Notes: generated by a model not told the origin, from the sequence alone. A DNA stretch of 6,401 bases from Planctomycetaceae bacterium (GCA_016795125.1 JAEUIG010000203.1:1-6401); one strand, 5' to 3'; positions 1 to 5,916 are shown, numbered from the stretch's first letter. Numbers and translations are program-made.

Positions 1-2
1 TC

Positions 3-551
3 GGCGACCTGCCGGCGAACGCGCCGGCCGAGCCGGACCCCGAACCGGAGCCGGCCGCCGGCGCGCTGGGCTGGGGATGGCTCGCGGGGTTCTGGCTGGG
101 CGCGATGACGCTCGTCGCCGGCCTCTCGATGATGCTGTTCGGCCGCTTCGAGGAGGGGGGCGTCGTCACGGGGATCGGTGCGTTCACGGTCATCGTGATG
201 GGACTGCAGGCACTGCGGCGCGGGAACCTGTTCTCGCGGCGTCACGAAGGACAGACGGTCATCTCGCGTCCACATCGCACGGCCGTGGCGCAACCCAGCG
301 AGTCGCTGCTGCAGACGCTGACTGGCATGGAAGCACAACTGCGGCGCGCCGCGCAGGAGGAGGAATGGAATGTCGACTGGCAGGCGCACCGGCAGGCGTT
401 GACGTCGATGACAGCCGCGCAAGACCAGCGACGGTATGCGCGCGGCGTCCAGAACGTAACGCGTGCCATCGACCTCCTGATGAGCGATCTGCCGCGGAGA
501 CGCGCCATTGCTGCCGCCGCAATGTCGGGCGCCGCCAACGGCCTCCGCTGA
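3..551 (+). CDS. C-terminal part of a membrane-anchored protein, possibly a PP2C-family phosphatase tail (5' end outside window)
   Basis: The reading frame is open from the window edge to a TGA at 549-551, giving 182 visible residues; the true start lies upstream. In order it shows a Pro/Glu/Ala linker (residues 4-19, PEPEP type), two hydrophobic segments likely to span the membrane (about 26-46 and 53-71) separated by a short FEEGG turn, a basic patch, and a helical C-terminal domain (about 90-175) containing EEEWNVDWQAH and ending with an ARGVQNVTRAIDLLMSDL helix. From memory, a similar E-x-W-x-x-D-W ... A-I-x-x-L-M tail follows the membrane region of planctomycete PP2C-type Ser/Thr phosphatases, but the catalytic part is not in the window, so this is a guess. 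It could equally be the tail of a kinase or an unclassified membrane protein. The next good start codon (581) lies 29 bases after the stop, so co-transcription with the beta-propeller gene is possible. Confidence 0.7.
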   Translation, partial: GDLPANAPAEPDPEPEPAAGALGWGWLAGFWLGAMTLVAGLSMMLFGRFEEGGVVTGIGAFTVIVMGLQALRRGNLFSRRHEGQTVISRPHRTAVAQPSESLLQTLTGMEAQLRRAAQEEEWNVDWQAHRQALTSMTAAQDQRRYARGVQNVTRAIDLLMSDLPRRRAIAAAAMSGAANGLR

Positions 552-666
552 AGCCCCCGCGCAACTCCCAAGGAACGGGCATGCCGACCAACCAGGAGTG
601 GCGCAATCCGCAGTCGAACCGCAGTTGCTCGATGGCGCGCCGTTCCGATCCGTACAACGAAATGAC

Positions 667-736
667 CCACAACGACACGACGGACACAATGTCGGGCTGT
701 CGATTCCTGCTCTTGGTGTCCGTCGTGTCGTCGTGG
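667..736. repeat. Long palindromic repeat, 21-bp arms with one mismatch, over the start of the beta-propeller gene
   Basis: Bases 667-687 and 716-736 are reverse complements except for one pair (671/732); the inner 16 bp (672-687 with 716-731, ACGACACGACGGACAC type) are perfect. The loop is 28 bases (688-715). In the gene's frame the left arm reads HNDTTDT and the right arm VSVVSSW. I recall ACGACGGACAC-type arms, read as NDTTDTT/VSVVS, as recurrent dispersed palindromes in planctomycete-like genomes, but copy number cannot be checked here. In RNA it would form a very stable hairpin covering candidate starts at 662 and 689. Confidence 0.85.
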
Positions 737-1981
737 TTTCTGGCCTTTGGACTTGTGGAGTTCACCATAGCGGGCGAGAACTGGCCGCAGTTTCGCGGCC
801 CCAGCGGCCAGGGATTCGTCTCGTCGGACGTGCAATTGCCGGTGGAGTGGAGCGAATCGAAGAACGTCGTCTGGAAGCGCGAAATCACCGGGCTTGGGCA
901 TTCGTCACCTGTGGTCTGGGACGGCCAGATCTGGGTGACGACCGCCGCTGTGGACGGATCGGTGCTGGGGGCGGTCGGCCTTGATGCCGCCACCGGCGAC
1001 GTGCTGCACGAGGTGTTCCTGTTCCGTCCGACGAAGGTCGACGGGATTCATCACGACAACAGCTACGCATCGCCCACGCCGGTCATCGAAGCAGGGCGGC
1101 TGTACTGCCACTACGGCCGTTACGGGACCGCCTGCGTCGATACGCGCACCGGCGACACGTTGTGGACGAACGACGAACTCGTCGTCGACCACCAGGGCGG
1201 CCCGGGGAGTTCTCCGGTTCCCTACGAAGACCTGATCATCATCAATTGCGACGGAGCGGAAGCGCAGTACACCGCGGCGCTGGAAAAGGAGTCCGGCCGC
1301 ATTCGCTGGAAGCGATTGCGCAGCGCGCCGTATCGCGACGACCCCACGACGCACCGGGCGTTTTCGACGTCGCTGGTGATCGAAACGGAGGCGGGACCGC
1401 AGGTCATCAGCCCCGCCGCAGACCAGCTGCACGCTTACGATCCCCGGACCGGCGACGAACTGTGGCATGTCCGCTATACCGGCTTCTCCACTGTGCCTGC
1501 CCCGGCCTATGCGAACGGGCTGGTGGTGTTCTGCACCGGGTATTTCGAACCGCAGGTCTGGGGAGTGCGGACCGACGGTCGCGGCGACGTCACGGAAAGT
1601 CACGTCGCCTGGAAATTCCGCGGTGCAACGCCGGACACGCCGTCGCCGACGGTTCTTGATGGCAAGGTGTACCTGGTGTCCGACTCCGGCGTCGGCACCG
1701 TCCTGGACCTCGCCACCGGCGACAGCGTGACGAAGTTCCGGCTGGGCGGAAACTTCTCGGCGTCGCCACTAGTCGCCGGAAACCGGCTGTACTTTTGCGA
1801 CGAAGAAGGGCGCACCAAGATTGTCGAAGCGTCGACCAAACCGCGCGTGATTGCCACAAATCGGCTCGACGGCAGCCTGAAGGCATCCCCCGCCGCCAGC
1901 GGACATGCAATAATTCTGCGGACGGATACGGCAGTGTACCGCATCGAAGACGGAACGGCGGCTGCCATCGTCGATCCGTAA
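689..1981 (+). CDS. Exported PQQ-binding-like beta-propeller repeat protein
   Basis: A 430-residue protein of the PQQ-like/BamB-fold beta-propeller group, common and often multi-copy in planctomycetes; the precise substrate or partner is unknown. Residues 1-29 look like a Sec signal peptide (R5, hydrophobic core 6-23, then TIAG) followed by ENWPQFRGPSGQG (30-42), the usual mature N-terminus of these proteins. Blade-closing motifs of the form [LVY]D-x-x-[TS]G-[DR] recur at 98 (LDAATGD), 150 (VDTRTGDTLW), 198 (LEKESGRIRW), 250 (YDPRTGDELW) and 339 (LDLATGD). No dehydrogenase catalytic signature was recognised, so it is more likely a scaffold or ligand-binding propeller than an alcohol dehydrogenase. 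The start is uncertain: 689 gives the cleanest signal peptide but has no ribosome site; 662 adds nine residues; 581 has a good AAGGA six bases upstream but puts 36 polar residues before the hydrophobic core. Part of the signal core (10-16) is encoded by the right arm of the 667-736 palindrome. Length is normal and the frame is intact. Confidence 0.88.
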   Translation: MSGCRFLLLVSVVSSWFLAFGLVEFTIAGENWPQFRGPSGQGFVSSDVQLPVEWSESKNVVWKREITGLGHSSPVVWDGQIWVTTAAVDGSVLGAVGLDAATGDVLHEVFLFRPTKVDGIHHDNSYASPTPVIEAGRLYCHYGRYGTACVDTRTGDTLWTNDELVVDHQGGPGSSPVPYEDLIIINCDGAEAQYTAALEKESGRIRWKRLRSAPYRDDPTTHRAFSTSLVIETEAGPQVISPAADQLHAYDPRTGDELWHVRYTGFSTVPAPAYANGLVVFCTGYFEPQVWGVRTDGRGDVTESHVAWKFRGATPDTPSPTVLDGKVYLVSDSGVGTVLDLATGDSVTKFRLGGNFSASPLVAGNRLYFCDEEGRTKIVEASTKPRVIATNRLDGSLKASPAASGHAIILRTDTAVYRIEDGTAAAIVDP

Positions 1982-2008
1982 GTGGGTGTTTCAGAAATCG
2001 TGCTCGTG

Positions 2009-2040
2009 GCTCATGCTGCCAGCATGAGCGTCTGTATTTC
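2009..2040 (+). terminator. Stem-loop after the beta-propeller gene, probable weak terminator
   Basis: GCTCATGCT (2009-2017) and AGCATGAGC (2021-2029) form a perfect 9-bp stem with a GCC loop, 28 bases after the stop codon. It is followed by GTCTGTATTTC, which is T-rich but not a clean T run, so termination may be weak. Flanking AGAAAT (1993-1998) and ATTTC (2036-2040) could extend the stem imperfectly. Confidence 0.55.
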
Positions 2041-2049
2041 AGGCAGTTC

Positions 2050-2070
2050 GATCAGGCAGGCTGCCTGATC
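2050..2070. repeat. 21-bp near-perfect dyad upstream of the hydrolase gene
   Basis: GATCAGGCAG (2050-2059) and CTGCCTGATC (2061-2070) are perfect 10-bp inverted repeats around a single central base; a further AGGCAG lies just before (2041-2046). Such tight symmetry fits an operator for a dimeric regulator or the core of a second hairpin. It lies 41 bases before the hydrolase start, and no T run follows, which makes a terminator role less likely. No regulator gene is adjacent. Confidence 0.5.
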
Positions 2071-2111
2071 CACGGAGAGTCGAAGCCACCTTTAAGCCAG
2101 GAGGAACATGC

Positions 2112-2987
2112 ATGACCGGCATCGGCCAGGTGGAGTTGTGTCGCGTCACAACGGCAGACGGACTGCTGCTGGATGGCGCCCTGCGGATTCCCGGCGGACC
2201 GCGCACGTCGCTGCCGGTTGACGCCTGCCTGCTGGTCCACGGCACCGGCAGCAACTTCACCGCCCCCGGCGTGCTCGAAGCCTTCGCGTCGCAGGCCGCA
2301 AGTTCCGGGATTGCCTCGCTCAGGATCAACACACGCGGTCACGACCTCATGGCCCGCATCCCCACCCAGCGCGGTTCCGTGCTGGGGGGCGCCGCTTACG
2401 AGAACATCGCCGACTGCCGACACGACCTGGGGGCGTGGATCGGCCTGCTGTCGGAGCGGGGCTATCGGCGAATCGTCGTGGTCGGCCACAGCATGGGGGG
2501 CGTGAAGGCGATTTACACCCTGTCGCGGCAGACGGCTGAGCACGTCGTCGGCCTTGTCGCCCTGTCGCCGCCGAGGTTCAACCACGCCCACTTCCAGAGG
2601 CACAAGCTGGCGGGACAGTTCCGCGAAGACTTTCGCCGGGCCGATGCGCTGGTCTCGCGCGGAGAAGGAGAGGTGCTGCTGCAGGTCCGCCAGCCGCTGA
2701 CAATCGTGATGCCGGCATCCGGGTTCGTCGCGAAATACGGCCCGCACGACGAATACGACATCATGAAGCTGCTGCCGCACGTCCACTGCCCCACGCTGGT
2801 CGTGATCGGCACCGAATCGGCCAAAAACGTGCCGGCATTCGACGGACTCCGCGAGGAACTCGAGCGCATCGCCGCCAGCCGGACCGGCCTGAATGTCGTC
2901 GTCGTGGAGGGGGCCGACGTCAGCTATCAGGGGCATTTCGGGGCCCCGTTCGAGCACATGATCGACTGGCTCAGCCATCGCGGCTGA
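2112..2987 (+). CDS. Alpha/beta-hydrolase fold protein (serine hydrolase/esterase type)
   Basis: A 291-residue cytoplasmic protein without a signal peptide. It has the hallmarks of the alpha/beta-hydrolase fold: HGTGSN at 43-48 after a hydrophobic strand (oxyanion-hole HG motif), the nucleophile elbow GHSMGG with Ser127, an IGTES turn after a late strand (Glu235 as a possible acid residue), and GHF with His275 near the end as the likely catalytic base. Between them, RINTRGHD (about 77-84) is the usual strand 4 segment. The length fits single-domain family members. The overall pattern resembles uncharacterised hydrolases of the DUF1749/siderophore-esterase-like type, but the substrate cannot be told from sequence. 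The start at 2112 is supported by AGGAGG at 2099-2104, seven bases upstream. It appears to be its own transcription unit: two dyads lie before it and a 230-base gap follows. Confidence 0.88.
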   Translation: MTGIGQVELCRVTTADGLLLDGALRIPGGPRTSLPVDACLLVHGTGSNFTAPGVLEAFASQAASSGIASLRINTRGHDLMARIPTQRGSVLGGAAYENIADCRHDLGAWIGLLSERGYRRIVVVGHSMGGVKAIYTLSRQTAEHVVGLVALSPPRFNHAHFQRHKLAGQFREDFRRADALVSRGEGEVLLQVRQPLTIVMPASGFVAKYGPHDEYDIMKLLPHVHCPTLVVIGTESAKNVPAFDGLREELERIAASRTGLNVVVVEGADVSYQGHFGAPFEHMIDWLSHRG

Positions 2988-3100
2988 GACGGAGCGCGTC
3001 GCCGGCAATCGCCAGTGAGCAGGGAGAACAGCCCACTCCCGCGGGTCGCCTGGAGTCCGGCACGACCGGAATCCTCGGTACGACTGCTGCGATCCGCATG

Positions 3101-3113
3101 TGAAGCAACTTCA
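3101..3113. repeat. Short dyad upstream of the receiver promoter
   Basis: TGAAG (3101-3105) and CTTCA (3109-3113) flank CAA. The site is 25 bases upstream of the candidate -35 element of the receiver gene. It could be a small operator, but dyads this short also occur by chance. Confidence 0.2.
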
Positions 3114-3137
3114 GCCCCGGGGATTTCCCCGCGCATT

Positions 3138-3166
3138 TTGCCACACCCGCCAGCGTGACCTAGGCT
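3138..3166 (+). promoter_or_regulatory. Sigma-70-like promoter candidate for the receiver gene
   Basis: TTGCCA (3138-3143), a 17-base spacer, and TAGGCT (3161-3166) form a fair -35/-10 pair. Transcription would begin near 3173, giving a leader of about 50 bases that contains three copies of GCGATT (3181, 3195, 3208). A CGGGG/CCCCG hairpin (3118-3131) lies just upstream. Confidence 0.4.
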
Positions 3167-3223
3167 TCGACAGGTAGTGCGCGATTCTGTCCTGGCGATT
3201 GCGGGTTGCGATTGGAAATGATC

Positions 3224-3613
3224 ATGCCCCCCCGAATCCTCGTCTGTGATGACGAGCCCCACATCACCTGTACTCTGGCCTTGCGACTGCGCAAAGCCGG
3301 CTTTGAGGTCGACGTCGCCGAGAACGGCGCGGTCGCGTGGGACCTGATCGAGCGTTCCGCGCCGGACCTGGTCATCAGCGACTGCCAGATGCCCGTCATG
3401 GACGGACTGGAGCTCTGCCGCAGAATCCGCAATGACTACCGCTTCGTGCAGATGCCGATCGTCCTGCTGACGGCGAAGGCGTACGAGCTGCCCACCAAGG
3501 TGCTCCAGCGCGAACTCGACATCTCTGCGGTCGTGAGCAAACCGTTCAGTCCGCGCGACATGCTGCAGCTCGTGCAGGTGCTGACTGGCAACGAGTCGTA
3601 CGCAAACAATTGA
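3224..3613 (+). CDS. Stand-alone response-regulator receiver domain (CheY/Spo0F-like)
   Basis: A 129-residue protein consisting only of a receiver (REC) domain, which accepts a phosphoryl group from a histidine kinase and passes the signal on by protein contact. All key residues are present: acidic pair D9-D10, phospho-acceptor D53 (in VISDCQMPVMDG), T83 (VLLTAKA), and K106 followed by P107 (SKPFS). No output domain follows and no kinase or chemotaxis gene is in view, so its partner is unknown; chemotaxis-like or phosphorelay roles are both possible. The ATG at 3224 is preferred because GGAA (3214-3217) lies six bases before it; 3218 and TTG 3206 are alternatives that add two and six residues. 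A promoter candidate sits at 3138-3166. Confidence 0.93.
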   Translation: MPPRILVCDDEPHITCTLALRLRKAGFEVDVAENGAVAWDLIERSAPDLVISDCQMPVMDGLELCRRIRNDYRFVQMPIVLLTAKAYELPTKVLQRELDISAVVSKPFSPRDMLQLVQVLTGNESYANN

Positions 3614-3651
3614 GCGTCGCAGTGCAGAACTGAGCGCTGCCGCTGACTGTG

Positions 3652-3673
3652 CAACGCATCTCACACTGCGTTG
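3652..3673 (+). terminator. Stem-loop after the receiver gene, possible terminator
   Basis: CAACGCA (3652-3658) and TGCGTTG (3667-3673) form a 7-bp stem with an 8-base loop, 38 bases after the stop codon; a G-T pair can extend it. No T run follows, so it may only stabilise the transcript end. A second short stem (ACGCGG 3714-3719 with CCGCGT 3723-3728) follows. Confidence 0.35.
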
Positions 3674-3793
3674 TCGATCCCGAGCTGCCTCTCTGGCCGT
3701 CGAGGCTGCGGAGACGCGGGTTCCGCGTGCCGTCCTACGATCGCCTGCCGCAAGCATCTACCCAATAATGGGTTGCGCCGTGTCGGGGAACAG

Positions 3794-3814
3794 AATTCCC
3801 GAATTCAGGGAATT
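3794..3814. repeat. AATTCCC / GGGAATT inverted repeat
   Basis: Perfect 7-bp arms (3794-3800 and 3808-3814) around GAATTCA. The palindrome GAATTC occurs twice within it (3793-3798 and 3801-3806). It lies 301 bases before the next start codon, so it is too far for a simple operator unless an RNA starts nearby. Confidence 0.4.
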
Positions 3815-4114
3815 GCCGATTCCGTATTGCTCGCGCGCTTGACTTCGCAAGCCGGGCCGTCAGAATCTCCCCATTCTGCATATTGTGACGAGCAGCTGTG
3901 TGGAGGGGTCCCGCCGCTGCTCCTTGATGCCGGGATGGTCCGGCGTCGAGCCATTGGAGGCGTTTGACCGAAACACTGACCCCTTCTTTTGACGACCTGC
4001 GCCGTTCCGGTGCGTGCACCATCTGGGTGTTGGTCAATCCCCGGTAAACAGCATCGCGAGACCACAGTGCGCTCGCGCGGTCGTCTCACCCTGTTTCTCT
4101 GTGAAAGGAGTGCT

Positions 4115-4636
4115 ATGTACGTCACCTCAGCTTTCGTGCTTGTTCTTGGAGGACTGTTCGCCGGTGCGACGACCGATTCCGCCGGTCAGACCTTCGACAG
4201 CTACACGAAGGCGTACCACGCGGCTGCTGAAGGCAAGCGGCCGATGCTGGTGATCCTCAATCCCCCCGCCGACCAGGTCGCCGCAGACAACGCAATCGAC
4301 GTGGACAAGCTGCGCGAAGACCTCGACATCAGCAAGCTGCTCGACAGCTACGTTGTCGCGGAAATCGACACGGGGACCGACCACGGTCGGAAGGTGCACG
4401 AGCTGTTCGGCAGCACCCAGTTGCCGCGCGTCGTCGTCATCGACAACGAGCAGAAGAACCAGATCTATCGCACCAGCGACCACCTGGAGACCGTCAAGCT
4501 GAAGGAAGTCCTCGAGACTTACCAGGACGGAACCCCGACGGCGGTCAGCACGAACCTGAACTGGGCCCGCCAGTACGTGCAGCCGGGCAACTGCCCGAAC
4601 TGCCGCCGTTACCAGCAGTACCAGCAGTATCAGTAG
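4115..4636 (+). CDS. Small exported thioredoxin-fold-like protein with CPNC/YQQ tail
   Basis: A 173-residue protein. Residues 3-18 are hydrophobic and followed by small residues up to about 24, so it is probably a signal peptide, although no Lys or Arg precedes the core, which is unusual. The body follows a thioredoxin-like order: helix (about 27-40), strand PMLVIL (43-48), helix LREDLDISKLL, strand YVVAEIDTG, then LPRVVVID with P104 at the place of the cis-proline. The place where thioredoxins carry CXXC (just after the first core strand, 49-54) reads NPPADQ, so a classic redox site is absent there. The only cysteines are C160 and C163 in NCPNC, followed by RR and three YQ(Q) units at the very end. 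The start at 4115 is well supported by AAAGGAG at 4104-4110. A strong terminator follows 46 bases after the stop. Substrate and partner are unknown; a binding or structural role is as likely as redox. Confidence 0.8.
   Translation: MYVTSAFVLVLGGLFAGATTDSAGQTFDSYTKAYHAAAEGKRPMLVILNPPADQVAADNAIDVDKLREDLDISKLLDSYVVAEIDTGTDHGRKVHELFGSTQLPRVVVIDNEQKNQIYRTSDHLETVKLKEVLETYQDGTPTAVSTNLNWARQYVQPGNCPNCRRYQQYQQYQ
4610..4636 (+). repeat. Tandem 9-bp repeat at the 3' end of the thioredoxin-like gene
   Basis: TACCAGCAG occurs at 4610-4618 and 4619-4627, followed by the diverged copy TATCAGTAG at 4628-4636, whose last codon is the stop. Each unit encodes YQQ, so gain or loss of units would lengthen or shorten the tail in frame. 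Confidence 0.85.
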
Positions 4637-4682
4637 TCTGCATTGCCGGACGATTGTCCGTGAAAGACGACGGGATCAACCT

Positions 4683-4724
4683 GCCGGCCGTGCGTTGAGA
4701 GTCAGCGCACGGTCGGCCTGTTTT
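4683..4724 (+). terminator. Intrinsic terminator after the thioredoxin-like gene
   Basis: GCCGGCCGTGCG (4683-4694) pairs with CGCACGGTCGGC (4706-4717) in a 12-bp GC-rich stem with one G-U pair and an 11-base loop; TGTTTTG follows (4719-4725). Stem plus T tract is the textbook form on the plus strand. Confidence 0.85.
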
Positions 4725-4727
4725 GCT

Positions 4728-4739
4728 GGGCTTAAGCCC
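4728..4739. repeat. Perfect 12-bp palindrome GGGCTTAAGCCC
   Basis: It lies directly after the terminator and 11 bases before a -35-like element (4750-4755) of the next gene. It could be an operator half-pair or an extension of the terminator structure; there is no direct evidence for either. Confidence 0.35.
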
Positions 4740-4749
4740 GATTCCCACT

Positions 4750-4777
4750 TTGAATTTTAACACGGGGCGGCTACAAC
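4750..4777 (+). promoter_or_regulatory. Promoter candidate for the small SH3-like gene
   Basis: TTGAAT (4750-4755), 16 bases, then TACAAC (4772-4777), in a locally AT-rich patch just after a terminator. The predicted start would be near 4784, about 50 bases before the ATG at 4836. The -10 element is only a moderate match. Confidence 0.3.
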
Positions 4778-4835
4778 GAAGGGTCCCTGTTGATCCGTTT
4801 GCAGTCCGTTTCGCAAGCCATACCTGATCGCTCGG

Positions 4836-5117
4836 ATGGCGAAAAGCAAGTCTTCCAAACTCGGCGCCGGTTCGCAGATTCGCGTGAATGACGGCGTGAA
4901 AATGCCCGAATTCCCGCAGGTGGACATCTCCGGCTGGACCGGGGCGGTCAGCGAGTCGCAGGGACGCGGCGCGGACATCAAGTACATCGTCGAGTGGGAC
5001 GCGGCCACGCGCGGCCGCATGCCGGCCGAGTACGTGGCCCACTGCGAGCAGAATGGTCTCTACGCCGGCATGGCGTGTCTGCCTGGCAGCGACGTCTCGG
5101 CGCCGTCGGCGGAGTAA
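4836..5117 (+). CDS. Small SH3-like beta-barrel protein, function unknown
   Basis: A 93-residue cytoplasmic protein without signal peptide or membrane segment. After a short Lys/Ser-rich start come GAGSQIRVNDGVKMPEF (10-26), DISGWTGAV (30-38) and YIVEWDAATRGRMPAEYV (50-67). The order of a basic strand, a G-W-x-G turn and a valine-rich strand ending in W-D is that of small SH3-like barrels; I recall similar 'SGWxGxI ... WDxxTLxxMP' domains in uncharacterised bacterial proteins, but no function is established. No good ribosome site precedes the ATG, though the frame upstream offers no better start. It has its own promoter candidate, and the copper-protein gene follows after 128 bases, so joint transcription is possible but not shown. 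Confidence 0.75.
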   Translation: MAKSKSSKLGAGSQIRVNDGVKMPEFPQVDISGWTGAVSESQGRGADIKYIVEWDAATRGRMPAEYVAHCEQNGLYAGMACLPGSDVSAPSAE

Positions 5118-5245
5118 GCCGCGACGGATGTCTCCCGACCGGCCGGCCAGCATTCTCCCCATCGGCGGTCTTGCTGGCGGCGAATAGGCTGCTGGTGTCT
5201 GCGTTCGCAAACCAGGCGGGCCGCATTGAACACCGGGAGACAGCC

Positions 5246-5719
5246 ATGATCGGTCGACGTGAATTCGGAATACTGGGAGTTTCCGCCCTGGCCACGACAG
5301 CATTCGGCAGTGCAGTTCGCGCAGCCGACGACGAGAGCCAGGGCTCCGAAGCAGGGCACGCACACGACGCCGCAATGGACGCCTGCGCGGAGGCGTGCTC
5401 CCGTTGTCAGCGTGCGTGCGATTCCTGCGCAACCCATTGCGCGTCACTGGTGAAAGCCGGCAAGGAGGACCATGCCGTCACACTGGCCACCTGTCTGGAT
5501 TGCGCGGACTATTGCGCCGCTGCAAGCCGGTTGACGGCGCGCAAAGGGCCATTCGCGGGTCTGATCTGCGAATCGTGCGCGGTGGCGTGCGACCGGTGCG
5601 CCCAGGAATGCGAGAAGTTCCCCATGGACAAGCACATGGCGGCCTGCGCCGAAGAATGCCGCAAATGCGAGAAGGCGTGCAAATCCATGCTGCCGCACGT
5701 CGCCCATGCGGCCGGATGA
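5246..5719 (+). CDS. Tat-exported four-helix-bundle copper-storage-type protein (Csp/DUF326-like)
   Basis: A 157-residue protein. The N-terminus GRREFGILG (3-11) with R4-R5, a mild hydrophobic stretch and VRAAD (24-28) is a twin-arginine signal, so it should be folded, perhaps metal-loaded, before export. The mature part has 18 cysteines, at 47, 51, 54, 58, 61, 65, 83, 86, 90, 108, 111, 115, 118, 122, 134, 138, 141 and 145, mostly spaced 3-4 apart so that they line the inside of four helices. This is the pattern of Csp proteins, which bind many Cu(I) ions in the bundle core. Extra histidines flank the bundle (H38, H40, H64, H76, H130, H151, H154). A likely job is copper storage or detoxification in the periplasm. 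GGAG at 5236-5239 supports the start. The 128 bases upstream show no clear copper-regulator operator. The gene ends in a region shared with the opposing tRNA. Confidence 0.9.
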   Translation: MIGRREFGILGVSALATTAFGSAVRAADDESQGSEAGHAHDAAMDACAEACSRCQRACDSCATHCASLVKAGKEDHAVTLATCLDCADYCAAASRLTARKGPFAGLICESCAVACDRCAQECEKFPMDKHMAACAEECRKCEKACKSMLPHVAHAAG

Positions 5720-5740
5720 ACCGGGCCGCTCGCGAAGAGA

Positions 5741-5764
5741 GACATCCCGCATCAGCCGGATGTC
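5741..5764. terminator. Stem-loop between convergent copper-protein and tRNA-Leu genes
   Basis: GACATCC (5741-5747) and GGATGTC (5758-5764) form a 7-bp stem with a 10-base loop. Read on the minus strand it is followed by TCTCTT, so it may end the tRNA transcript or assist 3' trimming; read on the plus strand, downstream of the copper gene, no T run follows. Confidence 0.4.
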
Positions 5765-5769
5765 CGCAT

Positions 5770-5855
<86 letters not shown>

Positions 5856-5859
5856 CGGC

Positions 5860-5916
5860 GTTCCAAGTGACCCGGCCTGCCTGGCGGGGGTTCGCCCCGC
5901 CGCTGTGCAGTGGAAC
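5860..5916 (-). other. Structured 5' leader next to tRNA-Leu
   Basis: GTTCCA (5860-5865) can pair with TGGAAC (5911-5916) around a very stable inner hairpin, GGCGGGG (5883-5889) with CCCCGCC (5895-5901). The structure begins four bases from the mature tRNA 5' end. It would be part of the precursor removed by RNase P. Confidence 0.4.

Larger units (their letters stand above)
3614..4114. other. Gene-free 500-base interval with several small inverted repeats
   Basis: I find no reading frame here with recognisable family motifs, a ribosome site or coding-like composition; frames of about 100 codons exist on both strands but look like chance in GC-rich DNA. Present are stems at 3652-3673, 3714-3728 and 3760-3773 (ACCCA/TGGGT), the AATTCCC dyad at 3794-3814, and TTGAC-like elements near 3839 and 3964 without good -10 partners. 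The stretch around 3750-3890 is more AT-rich than its surroundings. It could contain the promoter of the downstream gene, a small RNA, or a decayed gene; none can be asserted. Confidence 0.5.

Noticed and set aside
77..661. N-terminal extension of the beta-propeller frame up to 77
   Set aside because: It overlaps the upstream gene in another frame, and its sequence is Arg-rich and unlike an exported protein; only starts from 581 onward are plausible.
905..1603. 232-codon minus-strand frame opposite the beta-propeller gene
   Set aside because: Arg/Val-rich composition typical of antisense reading of GC-rich genes, with no recognisable motif.
2052..3008. 318-codon open frame on the minus strand opposite the hydrolase gene
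   Set aside because: It mirrors the codon pattern of the hydrolase, has no family motif and no ribosome site; the plus strand has full catalytic motifs and a strong AGGAGG.
3671..3967. 98-codon plus-strand frame in the gene-free interval
   Set aside because: No ribosome site, no motif, low-complexity Arg/Ser composition, and overlapping frames of similar length on the other strand.
5171..5190. TTGCTG and TAGGCT as a promoter for the copper-protein gene
   Set aside because: The spacer is only 8 bases, far too short, and no MerR-type dyad with 19-20-bp spacing is visible.
4545..5447. 300-codon minus-strand frame crossing three plus-strand genes and a terminator
   Set aside because: It is very Arg/Pro-rich, spans unrelated genes and a terminator hairpin, and has no domain.
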